Shown here: positions 53,474 through 64,000 of the stretch, piece after piece
How positions within the stretch are numbered: position 1 is the first letter of the stretch
How the letters are laid out: each line of letters opens with the position of its first letter
DNA from: Terfezia claveryi
Taxonomy: Eukaryota > Ascomycota > Pezizomycetes > Pezizales > Pezizaceae
Assembly: GCA_015179025.1 (NCBI GenBank)
Contig: WHUX01000109.1
Span: 62,001 to 126,000, forward strand
Length of the DNA stretch: 64,000 nt
Direction of reading: 5' to 3'
The notes under the pieces: generated by a model
Database searches by the model: none
What the model was told of the DNA's origin: nothing
The model's input: only the letters and a program-made list of their open reading frames with translations
Made by a program: the position numbers and the translations under genes

Positions 53474-53555
53474 ATCTGTTTATCCACTAGAAAATCTTCA
53501 GAAACTTCCGCGAAATTCCTTCAACTAGACAGAGTACCTAGCCTTGATGAGGTGG

Positions 53556-53664
53556 TCTGGCTGGCACAACAGTTGATGAGGCCAGTGGCAGTTCACCTGA
53601 ACTAGGTCTAATAAGTATGCACTAGATGCTAAGTCAAGACCCTCTACGAGGGTCTGATCGAGAC
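53556..53664. mobile_element. Short element bounded by the dispersed end motifs
   Basis: GTCTGGCTGGCACAAC at the left and CCTCTACGAGGGTCTGATCG + AGACTA at the right enclose ~108 bp. Both ends share an AGTCT/AGACT border and the CCTCTACGAGGG block, which elsewhere (51186, 34588) occurs next to the other motif. Proposed as a complete miniature copy of that family. Confidence 0.45.
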
Positions 53665-56380
53665 TAAAGTCAAGAAAACGAAAACTATCCTGATCCCCCG
53701 TTTTTCCGCATAAGAGGTATAGCACCCTTTGTTTACTTGGTAAGCTTGCCACTTACTATACAATTGTCCAGGGTAATGTGTGATATTCAGATACTGTAAA
53801 CCACGCATTCATTCAATTCTTTTCCCAATACCCTTTACAATCAACTATACATCAACAACCCACCACAATAACTTCCATACATGAAGTTGTAAGATAGCCA
53901 ATCCACTACAGCATGGGAATGCTGGTAGCATCATCCTGGAGTGACTGTAGAACAAATAATGTTGGTTCTTGCCTCCTCTGGAAACTGAAAGTACTTCAGA
54001 ATTTCACCCAGGTTTATTCCATACCCTGGGTTCATCCATATTGTTGTGGGTTGTGTGAAACATTTTTTGTTCCTTAAGGGGTTCATTGTATACCTTGACA
54101 TATTTATTGAATCAGAATTTTATCAAATGATAGCTAGTGAGTGAATATGCGATGTGTAAGTAGTCTATCAAAGAGGCGGGGTTAATCTCAACTTATCTAT
54201 CTTCCTTGCCATATAAACAGGTTTTTAATTTTCGGAAATACGTATCCAGAGCCGATATAACCTAGTAAAGCCTAGGAATTGAACACATTCGTATGAAATT
54301 ATTACTTAAGTCAGACGTGCATTGAGTACATTTTCTTCAAGTTTTGTAGCAGCCAAATAAGAAACAGTAGCATTCATAGGACGTTGGAGTGATCGGATAT
54401 CTTTCACACTTTTCTCAGTTGGAGACTGTCGTGCTCGAACTGCTCATGCTGCTAGCTGCTAATATGCTCAACCCTGGGGGCATAATATCTACTTGTGTTA
54501 GTGGGATTCCAGGATTTTCTCATTCAATGTGATGAAATTACATACCTTAAATCGACCAACAAAATCAAAGTCCCCTAATCATGACCGCCTGTGGTACTAA
54601 CATTTTTCTTAAATAAAAATCGATACAACGTTTTTTACTGTTTAGTTCTTCTCTGCTCAAAAGTGCCACAGACAATTTGATATATATTGATAGGCTTCAT
54701 GTGTTTCATTTTGTTATATCGACAAGTACTACGCGTATACGTCTGGTGAACTACTACTTTGGTGGCCGGTTTCTACGATACAAGGGGTTTGCGCATGCGG
54801 CAATCGACTAGCCTGAATAACGGTCGTATCAAACCCTCCGGCACTGTGAGTCTGAAATTAACCAATGGTCATAGGAAGCTGAAATCAGTCGCGATTGGTG
54901 AATACGTGGTATCAGCACGAGGCACGGTTCGGAGCGCGCTTTGTCATAAGCAGTACTGAAAAAATCTCGCTTTCCACTCGCTCACCATTAGCGATAGTAA
55001 CTACGAAATTCGTATTAGACTCTACGGACATTCGTGGCAAACAATTCACCCTTCCTTGCATATGCATAATCTCGGACGTGGCGAAACCTGCCACGTCGAA
55101 TTATAACTGGTAGTATAATTTATTAGGGAAGCATGTAGAGTACAGCAAGAAGCTGCAGTAAGAGGAAGCTATTTTTCTGCAACGTAGCCACAGCTCTATG
55201 GACTGTCAACATATCATCTTTTAATTCCCTTATCCAAGTAACGCGGGAATGGCCCACCTATATGTAATAGTAAATAAATATACGTTTCCGTGTCCCATGC
55301 AATATCCCGGTCTGCTCGATATAAATGAACCAACCACAATTTAAGCGAATCAAATGCAAAGACGTTGCACCCCTTTGTGCATGGTTGGTGTAAAGGTACA
55401 ACGTAAGATACTCGTGTAGTTATCGCTTACCGTATCACAATGTGCTGGCCCTTCTATTGGGGACCTACGGTAGATTTTAGCTTTAGAGAATGTATCCCAG
55501 ACTAAACTTAATTGGGTACCCATCATACATAATAAGTAATGTCGCAATGCTCAGTGGTGTTCTCAATAAATCAACTCTTACTTCTGCCTAGCTTTTTTTG
55601 TGGGTCCTGAATGCCACTTATTGGATGTCCAGCGTACGCTTTTTTAAGCAATCCAAATTACGTTATATACTGGCTTAACAACGGCCATTCACAATAGTAC
55701 AATAGATTCAGTATATCTCACCATACGTTGAATTCGCTATCATTATAATATATTTGTCTTTGTAATGAATGCACATCTGTGATTACTGAAACTCATTAGG
55801 CTGAAATTATGGTAGCAGCAGATCCCAATTCAAATGAATTCAATTTCAACAAAGATAGAAGAACCTCTACCTATTGAGATATCATAGTGTAGCCTTTTTA
55901 CGACAATAGACGTAAGCAAGAAACCTAGTGAGCTCAAGATCGGCACTGGGTACCAATCAGACTACACTTCATAGTGTTATGAAATGAATGGGTAAGTGAC
56001 GTGGACATATATACATCCAGATCAGAAAAATCAGAAACACCATCCTCCCCTGAAACCTACGTATAGCATATTCTTGCTGGTTTTGATGCAACTAATCTAG
56101 ATACTTGCTAGCTGCGCCGATAGTTATCATCAATGTCGTTTGTAGATTACGATGGCCCTATCAAGCTCAGGAATGGCCAATACATAGCCAGGTTTGAGTG
56201 CGTGGTACGTTGCGTCGATCATAGCTTCGCCTTGCAAGGAAGATGGTATTTGGCTGCTTTCCAACAATAGAGCCACTTATCATGAGTTCGATTCTCTTCT
56301 CACGCTTTTTTTGATCCGTTCCGCTAGAGAATTCCACGATACCTACATCTTAAGCCTGATAAGTTCTGCGAGTTAGCGGT
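53665..56380. other. No recognisable gene
   Basis: AT-rich, short frames. An alternate copy of the dispersed motif (GGGTACCAATCAGACTAC) is at about 55946. A weak tRNA-like stretch at 56204-56312 ends in T7 but lacks an A box. Confidence 0.5.
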
Positions 56381-56460
56381 ACTGTACCGATTAACCTCCG
56401 TCTCATAGTCCTTGCGCTCCATAGACGTATAGACTTCAAAAAAAAAAAAAAAAAAAAAAA
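56381..56460 (+). mobile_element. LINE-B 3' tail fragment
   Basis: CCGTCTCATAGTCCTTGCGC, then TCCATAGACGTATAGACTTC and A23, matches the LINE-B terminus. Strongly 5'-truncated, target duplication unclear. Confidence 0.78.
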
Positions 56461-57660
56461 TCGGTAATCTCGCAACTTTCCCCAGTGAACCCTAACAGCG
56501 ATGCATTTCTATGCTGAGTAGTCTTCTCTTTCTTATACTCCCAAGATGGTGCAATTGATTGAATTGCGCTCGTTGTTGTTCTAATATCTCAGAACCATGT
56601 ATAATTGTGAATAGAGGGTTATTTGAGATTATCCCGGTGTCCGTGGGCAGGGGTTGGGTCTGTCACAGTACTTCGTCATTCGCGTCTGAATTGTCTCCCT
56701 ATCGGATTTGGTGCAATAGCAAATGCGTTGCCAGATTTGAGATCCTCGAGCGGACCAGAAACGCCTTCTTAGACCTAAATCTATGATCCATTAATAATAC
56801 TTCCCTCCCCTCCTCTGAAGAGATTCCGAGTGCATGGAGAGTAAAGGCTCCGGATGCTCCCCAGAACGACTTTTTTTTAGAGGAGCAACGTTACATGATG
56901 CTTACTCCTTTGGCCGTCCATTGACAAAGCTGTTCTGTTTCACTTGATCGATTTATTCCGCCGGTCATTCCCATTGCGATGTACGGTCATAACACTATGA
57001 TAGAGCAATCTCGTCGTTGGTTGGCCACGCATAAATTACTAAGGAAAGTCCAGAGCACTCAATCCTAACGCTACCATACCCGATCCAATATTCCGGTACA
57101 ATGCAGTTTCTCCCACTCTTTCGATATACCGGTAAAAACTCAGAAAACCTCAGAAATAAGGACCCTGTCTAACTACTTAGATCTTTTATCCACAAGGAAT
57201 TAATACTAATTCCGCCTAGACTATGCAAAAGGATGTGGATCTAGCTACAATTAGTATTAGTTCATTGTGTACATAGCTTCTCTGTTTTTGCTGTACTAGC
57301 ACATATCATCGTCTACAACGCCAACATTCTGAGCATGTGATTTAGGGTGATAACTTCTGAGCACCGTCGTCGCTCATGAGCCCCAATGAGGACGAACTGA
57401 ATTGCAGCCTGAACCTTGGGGATGTCTGATGACAGGCCTGCAAGCCTATATGGAGAATAAAACTCATGTTTACCACGTGTAGTGGTACATTGACCAAATG
57501 TGAAACCTGGTGTAGGATAAGTGAAAGCAAGAACCAAATCAATCCTAGTCTCCGCCCATAGCAAGAGGGTACCTGTGTACTGTCATGTACCTTAACGTGC
57601 AAGTACAGAAGCGCGTACCGCCATACACTCGGATGGGTACCATAGGGCTTTGTTGCTTGT
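56461..57660. other. No recognisable gene
   Basis: Short frames only. Confidence 0.45.
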
Positions 57661-57722
57661 TTTAGAATTTTTTTTAATTATTTTATTTAAATACTCAGTA
57701 CTCCTATTCGGTCCCAGTTAGT
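57661..57722 (-). mobile_element. LINE-A 3' end, very short
   Basis: The minus strand reads CTGGGACCGAATAGGAGTAC, TGAGTATTTAAATAAAATAA and an A-rich tail. Only about 30 bp of the LINE plus the tail remain. Confidence 0.68.
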
Positions 57723-58252
57723 GCTGCGTTGCGGCCAGACCCAAAGACAAGCTTGACCATTCAGGAATACATACAAACCAAGGGGGACTCGAAACTCCTC
57801 CAAATAAACCCAGGGTATATCGGCATATACACATGCCTTTAAAGTGTACCTCTTGTGAGGTGTAATTCTTGTAAACAGCTCCCCTCCTATATTCTTTCAA
57901 CCTACTCCATAACTAGGCGTACCCTAAACAAGAGATAAATGTAGCACAGCTGCCTAAAGACAAATAGAACAAGGTCCTAATGCCGTAACGAAAGTCATCA
58001 GAAGTAAAGAAAATAATTGTATTCGGAATTATAGAGGAGCAAACAAGACGTTAAATCGAAATCTTTGAGTGAACTTCATGGCCGCATGAGGACCCACCAT
58101 TCCCTCTAATACAGTCCCAATATCCCCCCCCCCTCCCCCCACAAGGAAGACATTCAAGATGCGTTTGTGACTCCAGAGCTCGGAGACTTAGGCTCAGTAT
58201 GTATGTCAAAAACTTTTGACACGCGGTCTAACCACCGTTATTGATATTATTA
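57723..58252. other. No recognisable gene
   Basis: Contains a C-rich run (58123-58141) and a lone AACTTTTGACACG piece also found in the fold-back element at 33380-33755. Confidence 0.4.
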
Positions 58253-58846
58253 TTAAATATTCAACTCGTACAAACACCAAAGACACTCCACCTCATATAA
58301 ATGCCTCTCAACAACTCGAGGGGTAATCATATCGGGACATTCTGGTGTCCAAGGATCGCCGCTATCCCTCCCGAGAAAGCGGAGGAGTGAGTATGATTGC
58401 TGTTGCCCTGCTAAGATGTGTTGATTCTGAAAGCGGAGGTATTGCGACGTCCAAGGATCCTCACGACAGATGTTAAGGGACTGAGACATAGAATAGGACA
58501 AATCGACAGGCATGTGGATGCGGACGGTAGGAGACCATCTGTGTAGCGTTTCAATGATAGGATGTTTGGTGTTAGGGAGAGGCTTGAGATACTGCTCAAC
58601 TGCATGACGGGCAGGATTCTTCGTGGTGTGGGGCTGACTTGGGACGTTTGTTGGAAGAACTGATCCAAAGATAACCGAATGATAATGGTCATTAATAGCT
58701 GTGTGATTGTGGTTGATATTACATCCTTTGTCGATTGCTACATTCAAGATATTCTCCCGGCGGAGTTTGGAATGAAATAGGAGTTCGGTATCAGTTGTAC
58801 GGGTTTCCTTCATGGAGCTCGAACTCATGTGGGGTTGGAGCCGCAT
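58253..58846 (-). CDS. Hypothetical ORF (197 aa)
   Basis: The ATG at 58846 (MRLQPHMSSSSMKETRTTDT) opens a long frame ending LYEVECLWCLYELNI. His- and Pro-rich in the middle (NHNHTAINDHYH). No domain recognised, no TATA box. Its length is near what is expected by chance in 64 kb, so it is a weak candidate. The plus-strand frame that starts at 58812 overlaps its first codons. Confidence 0.3.
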   Translation of the reverse strand: MRLQPHMSSSSMKETRTTDTELLFHSKLRRENILNVAIDKGCNINHNHTAINDHYHSVIFGSVLPTNVPSQPHTTKNPARHAVEQYLKPLPNTKHPIIETLHRWSPTVRIHMPVDLSYSMSQSLNICREDPWTSQYLRFQNQHILAGQQQSYSLLRFLGRDSGDPWTPECPDMITPRVVERHLYEVECLWCLYELNI

Positions 58847-59222
58847 CCTGGATTTTTGCAAGCTTGATCAACTGTCGACCGTTTCGTACTTCACAAGCAC
58901 CGGAGGAGCAATCAAATGGATTTGGAGACGTCTAAAGGGAATGTACAAGGTGGACAGTCTTGTGCTGATTGGTCGTATGTCGTACGGCAGATTCAAAGAC
59001 TCAAATACAAAGCATTATACAACAAGAAGCATCCTAAGTGCTAGAGAGTCAGCTGGGACACTCGAGATAACAGATTGGGCTTATTCAACTATATATATAT
59101 TGCTAGCCGCCTCTAAATCGTGCACGCTAGAGGAGGGACACTTTGATAAGCTGCGAAAGGACTGCACTTACATAGATCATCCACCGTACACGAAGAGGTA
59201 CATGGAAGGTCTGACGGTGTAA
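58812..59222 (+). CDS. Hypothetical ORF (136 aa)
   Basis: MELELMWGWSRILDFCKLDQ to MEGLTV. Amino-acid composition is protein-like, with Lys/Arg-rich and aromatic segments (WIWRRLKGMYKVDS), yet I recognise no family. It runs divergently from the 197-aa frame, overlapping it by 35 bases, so at most one of the two starts is likely right. Confidence 0.3.
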   Translation: MELELMWGWSRILDFCKLDQLSTVSYFTSTGGAIKWIWRRLKGMYKVDSLVLIGRMSYGRFKDSNTKHYTTRSILSARESAGTLEITDWAYSTIYILLAASKSCTLEEGHFDKLRKDCTYIDHPPYTKRYMEGLTV

Positions 59223-60528
59223 GGAGAGAAAACTCGGCTGGGCAAGTGCAGAATCTAAGATCCAAATACGAGGATACAATGACCGCTCAGTCTTCGACCT
59301 ACGCACACCATACACGTAAAACTTCGCAAGTAAGTAGCTGGAAGCATATCATATGCTTCTAAGATATATTATTTGCAGCTGTCTAATGGATCCATGAAAA
59401 GAATGTAAATTATCAAGGGCAGTTCAGTTAGGCTGTACTTAGCATATTACGATACTCAGTTTGCTTTCCGATGTTAACAACCCTGACCGGGTATAGCATA
59501 TGTATTGAACCTACTGGATCTTAGACCGGGTAATTTCTTGGATTTGTCGTTGGCTAACAAACCACATCGTTACCAGAGACCATGAGTTCAGTGATCTGGT
59601 TCGCCATCCACGTGTATATAACGATCTCGGGACCATGCCTTCTAACTTGGTTGGCATCCTTGGCTGGAGGCCTGGAGAGGAGGAGTTGATTGAGTCAAAA
59701 TACTATGACGTCCGAGCCCAGTTTCTAAGTGCGGTATGAACCAAAGTCCTATGTATATCGGCTAACGCGGTTATCACGGGTAACCGGCTCTTCCCTGTCG
59801 CGTATGTAACTTAAGCAAGTAACTCCTTGAGGTACGGATCTACTTAATTCCAATAGCACTCGACCCCATACGTACCGGTACCTGAAGTTTGGGGGGTTCC
59901 CTTAGTCCGTGGGGTACTAGTTAAAAGTAGCAAGCTGGATCCAGCTGCACGACTTTTCAACACGGCATAACCTGCAGACTGCGCAGTTGGTCTAGGCTGC
60001 ATTCGAGAAACCACATTCGTCAATTCTATTGCACATGTACATTATCCAAAAAGCAACTTTTTGGGAATGGGTGCCGCTGTTTTCATTGCAACCCTCCACC
60101 CCCACTAAGTATGGGGGTGCTTGAAGCGGGAATTTGGAATTTGAATTCTGAACTGCAAATTCCAAACATTTTTCGCATTTTCTCTTCGTAACCCATCCCA
60201 TCCTCACTGGGAGACTCTGTTCTACATCTAGAAAGACAGTAGGCATCCACACCAGTATTCGCTTATAATGCAGCATTATGCTATAGTTGCGGATTTACAA
60301 ACTGCAGCTCGCTAAAGCATATAGAAACTCCTTACTAAGCCTGAAATCTCATGTCTTTTCCAATATTTATTTTCAACATACTTGAGCCCGGATTTTCTAG
60401 TAACGACTGAGCTCCCGCAAATACCATCTTGCAGGTAAGAGTAAGGCAAGTACATCGCAAATCGTAGTGTGGGTTATACTAATTTATGTTCTGATGTTAC
60501 TGTAGCAACATAGCCACTGCGAGCCTAT
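59223..60528. other. No recognisable gene
   Basis: An imperfect palindrome lies near 60125-60170 (GAATTTGGAATTTGAATTC). Short frames otherwise. Confidence 0.45.
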
Positions 60529-60627
60529 TTTTTTTTTTTATTTTTTTTTTAAATACTCATTACTTCTATTCGGTCGAAGCCCGGGTATATTCAGGACAAG
60601 GCAAGTTAATCTGCCAGGTTCGGGGAG
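60529..60627 (-). mobile_element. LINE-A 3' tail fragment
   Basis: The minus strand reads ACCTGGCAGATTAACTTGCC, TTGTCCTGAATATACCC, GGGCTTCGACCGAATAGAAG and TAATGAGTATTT plus an A-rich tail. A piece of the UTR stem is deleted. Confidence 0.78.
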
Positions 60628-61323
60628 CAAAAGCAAAACAGAGGAAACAAACTCAAGTGAATCAGAGGTTCCATGCTGTCATTAACCGGCTTGTAGCTCT
60701 GCAATATCCTCTCCCTGATCCCCGGAGGAGAGAGATAAACTTACCTGAACGTAGCCCTTTTCCCCGATGATTCTGGTGCAGAGTGACCAGTGTTATAGTA
60801 CTTTCATACCTATTGTAGATGGCATGTGCCTTTTGCACATTAGGCCTCTTCGCTAAACTCTGGCTCACCTCATGGTGGACTTTGCTACTTATACCCCATG
60901 CTGGCGAGTTGCTGTCTCTGCCCTTGCTTATCTTGACCCAAATACAGCCATTCGACAGTCTGGGGCCCCCAACAGGACTTCAAAATAAGCCGTAACAGTT
61001 AACTACCAGAAAAAATAACTCCCCTATTCCTCTCTTCAGTTGCAGGTTAACCCTCATCGAACCGACTAGGTGTCAGGGGGGCAGTTTTCCCAGTTTTCTT
61101 CCGAGGACACTGCGAGCCCAAATCTGCCACCACTACTGGCCGAACCCGATTTTGGAGGTATTTCCTGGAATATTGGCTCCTTTTTATAGTCAATGTATGC
61201 ATTCCCATCCTCCCACCAATGCTTTTTTGGGTGGCCCCCCAATCAGTCTTGGTAGGCTTTCGTAAAGCTTTCCTTGGGTTTGCACCTGACTCAAAAGTTG
61301 TTCTAGCGGATTAGTGACAAATT
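60628..61323. other. No recognisable gene
   Basis: Short frames; nothing recognised. Confidence 0.45.
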
Positions 61324-61337
61324 GATTAATTAGCTAC

Positions 61338-61436
61338 CGTTGTTCCGTGGAGGTACTGAGCCTGTTAAAGGCAAGGGAACGGGGCCGTCTCATAGCCTTA
61401 GGCTCCATAGCCGTACAGACTTCAAAAAAAAAAAAA
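61338..61436 (+). mobile_element. 99-bp LINE-B 3' tail with 14-bp target duplication
   Basis: GATTAATTAGCTAC occurs at 61324-61337 and 61437-61450. The insert ends GGAACGGGGCCGTCTCATAG, CTCCATAGCCGTACAGACTT + C and A13. It is nearly the same size as the LINE-A tail at 31100. Confidence 0.92.
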
Positions 61437-61450
61437 GATTAATTAGCTAC

Positions 61451-62987
61451 TCAATAGGGTTGCCCTTAAATAAATATCTATGTACGTGTCCGCAGGAGGT
61501 CCGTAAGTAACTAGGTCAACGTCCATTGTTCCAGTCCCATATTTATAAGGAATACACTTTATCATTGACTTGATCACGGAGGCTTTATGGCAAAGCAAAC
61601 AAAGTCGGAAATCTGGTGTGCCTAATGAGGTGTCTGCATTGAGAATTGTCCTTTGTAGACTCCATATTTTCCTTTATTTTGTATTATAGCATTGCAGGCG
61701 CAAACAATCCTGGGTCTAAAAGTCCAGCACACTTTCCGAATGCAAAGAAGCAGGTTTAGCTAAAAGTGATATTCCCCGCTACTTAGGGTGACGGCACGCC
61801 CTTTTCTCGATCTATAGATGCGAACGAACCATACCTATCATGAGCGAAGTGTGAAGTTCAAGTAATACAATTTATTAGAAGTTATTTACATATATATCTA
61901 CCCTTGGCGGTGAGTGTAAGCACATGTATTTACAAGTGCCTCGATGTCTTCTGCTTCAGGCCGTTGTCGGGTTATTAGGTCTTAAACATTGGCCCAGGTG
62001 GTGTACCGAATTCTGCCCCCGGATCCTGCACAAAGCCTTATGGACCTGGAGGGATTTACTGCCTCGACACCCTAGATTACTTTATCCCTTCCTGACATAT
62101 TGATTGAGTACTTAAATTGCTCTCATTGTCTTACGGTTGTAAAATAAATCTGAAAAATCTCCACGTTTATGTCAGGCTCCAGGTTCAACTCCCTGGGTCC
62201 TCTTTTTTTTTTATTCCTTTGCTACTGTTGGGCAAGGTAATACCCTGTATTATCGGGTAAAGTCCGGTGCTGTAAAGAATATGCCACCATACAACTTGCG
62301 TTAATTTCTGCCCAGAGTGAAGTAAATGTCAACAAATACCCGATCAAGCTTAGGAACTTGCATGCTCTCGTCGCTTGTTGACAGGTCGGCACTCACAGGC
62401 CGGAGAAAGGTTTGTGGGAACAAACAATACACCTAAACTGTTTCCCTTAACCTGTCAGCAAAGAGCAGCAAGAACTGTAACATCAGGTTTTCCTACAACA
62501 ACATTCTCAGCAGGATCTCCACACATCATTCCCCGCATGCGCTACTCATACGGATTATTCTTCCGAGCCCGCCACACCACTCGCTTCCCTTCTACTTGCA
62601 AGACCAACAGCCTTCAGATCTACACTTCACCGCCTCCTTCGGCATATCACCAACCTCTGCAGCCTTTCCATGTACTTTAACAGCCCCGGTAAGTAAACAA
62701 TCCATCCAGAGCTCTCATTTTCTATTCACACAAAAAACCACCCTCTGCCGTTATTAAAGGTAAGAAGATCCCCTGAACGTAAGTAAATTGGGACACCTAA
62801 CCTCGCACGCGCAAGAAGCGAACCCAATACCCAGCCCAAAATGTGACTGTACTACATAAAGTAGGCGAGGTCGAACCCTCGACATGGAGCTGGCTGGACT
62901 CGGTGCCCATGAACTAAAAAGGGGTGCTCCTAGGCCAAAAAGAAGAAGCACCTGCAACACCAGGGATTCTCACACTGCAGCAATTTG
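61451..62987. other. No recognisable gene
   Basis: A plus frame (62375-62680) contains RYSYGLFFRARHT; the DNA word CGGATTATTCTTCCGAGC resembles CGGATTATTCTTTCGCGC at 7799, perhaps a shared repeat. A B-box-like GGGTTCGAC (minus, 62866) lacks the rest of a tRNA. Confidence 0.45.
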
Positions 62988-63960
62988 GCACTAAACCTGC
63001 TAGCGTAGTCACTACCTCTTATGATCTACTGTAGTGCTGACCAGATGATCTTGTTCTGTAGTTGATTGGTACTAAACCTGCTAGCGTAGTCACTACCTTT
63101 TATGATCTAGTACTGACGAGGTGATCTAGACTCACCAGTCCAGTTCCACTTGGATGATCTCAAATAGCAATAAACCTATCAGTACAGTGATTCATGTTGG
63201 AAATATCTAGCGTCCTTACATGTTCCAACAATAATACCGCAATATTATTGGTTTTAATTTCAATGTGGCACAGAATAATGCCATATTTCTATGTGACATA
63301 TCTCCTAGAAATACTGGGACATTACCGATGTGGGGCCTGCGTAAGTGTAGCCCACCTCAAAACCAACACATCACTGTTGGCCTTGTAAAACTAGCTGGAA
63401 GTGTTCGTGATGAGTGAGATTATTCATTATCATATTAGACTACGAGAGGAAGTGGCTAACCCAATATGTTTAGGTTGTCATTTGAACTAAATCAGAACAG
63501 GTATTGACTACAGTAACAGGTTTCTGTGAGCGATCAGTCTAGGTAGGTAAGCGGAGTGATCACCATTTTGTCCTAGCGGTTACACACTCTCTAACAGTCG
63601 CCAATCATGCCACCAGATTAGTTAGGGAAACTGGCATAGTTACTACCTGTTATGATCTAGTGGCTACCATGTAGTAATAAGAAATCTTCTTTGCCGTAGG
63701 CTTTAGTGTTAGTGCTGCACCATTCCAATATAAGCATTTTAGTTCTTAGGTTATATGACAATTACCAGATCTGTGTAAGTGTAGCCCACCGAAAAGAGCA
63801 CAGCCTTGCGCATGCATCAGGTGTTTATACTGAGCGAGATTATTATGGTATCGTAGCTCATGTCCACTATGCCATAGGCAGAAAGTGCATATCATAAGCC
63901 TATCAGTTAGTTACTTCACATTGGAAATATCAAGTAGCACTGTTCAGATGCTGGTGCTAT
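62988..63960. repeat. Diverged repeat array at the right edge
   Basis: A 28-bp identical word starting ACTAAACCTGCTAGCGTAGT stands at 62990 and 63071 (81-bp period). Related pieces return at 63630 (TAGTTACTACCTGTTATGAT). GTGTAGCCCACC is at 63347 and 63779, and TTGGAAATATC at 63197 and 63921, so a larger unit of some 430-720 bp appears rearranged. It probably continues beyond the window. Confidence 0.7.
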
Positions 63961-64000
63961 CTACACCTCCAACACTAAGCTCACCGTACATGTTGTAAGT

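Noticed and set aside
56204..56318. Possible tRNA ending in T7 with GAGTTCGATTC
   Set aside because: No A box, weak anticodon stem and mismatches in the T stem.
62855..62900. tRNA T-arm-like sequence on the minus strand
   Set aside because: Isolated hairpin without D arm or acceptor stem.
1..64000. CRISPR arrays, bacterial operons, ribosome binding sites, prophage
   Set aside because: Spliceosomal introns, LINE and hAT elements and a nuclear-type tRNA intron show a eukaryotic genome; no regularly spaced repeat array is present.

Overview
The window looks like a transposon-rich, gene-poor stretch of a filamentous ascomycete genome. The evidence is short spliceosomal introns with GTAAGT donors and CTAAC-type branch points, an intron-containing tRNA-His, Tad1-like LINEs that carry an RNase H domain and a C-terminal zinc knuckle, an intron-containing BED-hAT transposon, and a relic that resembles the N-terminal domain of fungal STAND/NLR proteins. 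The low gene density and the mixture of LINEs and DNA transposons would fit a truffle-like Pezizomycete, but that is inference; a powdery mildew or another repeat-rich ascomycete is not excluded.

Layout. 1-6.3 kb: no recognisable genes, several nested inverted-repeat elements. 7.4 kb: tRNA-His(GTG) with intron and Pol III terminator. 8.4-13.2 kb: a nest in which LINE-A (minus) is split by LINE-B (plus, 15-bp target duplication), which is itself split by a 773-bp TA-flanked mariner-type element. 15.1-17.5 kb: an ORF1-only LINE-B with intact 13-bp target duplications, itself hit by a LINE-A tail. 18.8-19.4 kb: fold-back element. 20-22.6 kb: two host gene candidates (a 53-aa zinc finger, a 286-aa Ser-rich protein). 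22.9-25.8 kb: two nested TGTT...AACA elements, the inner one with an integrase C-terminal remnant of KRBA2/SCAND3 type. 27-28.4 kb: C2H2 gene and an unresolved TATA-driven unit. 32-36 kb: F-box-like Cys-rich gene and a spliced LITAF-like gene. 36.7-37.6 kb: STAND relic. 38-40.8 kb: an inverted duplication carrying a 67-codon ORF. 41-43.3 kb: LINE-A inserted in LINE-A. 44-45 kb: hairpin, 19-bp repeats and a small zinc-ribbon gene. 46.06-49.0 kb: complete but inactivated hAT element. 49-64 kb: mostly unrecognisable sequence with LINE tails, a hairpin MITE that contains a tRNA-like sequence, and a diverged repeat array at the right edge.

The credible host genes are few and nearly all encode small zinc-binding proteins (RanBP2-like, C2H2, F-box-like Cys-rich, LITAF, zinc ribbon). 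They are isolated, each in its own intergenic space, with no operon-like linkage. Everything else is explained mainly by layered transposition; insertion order can be read directly from target-site duplications.
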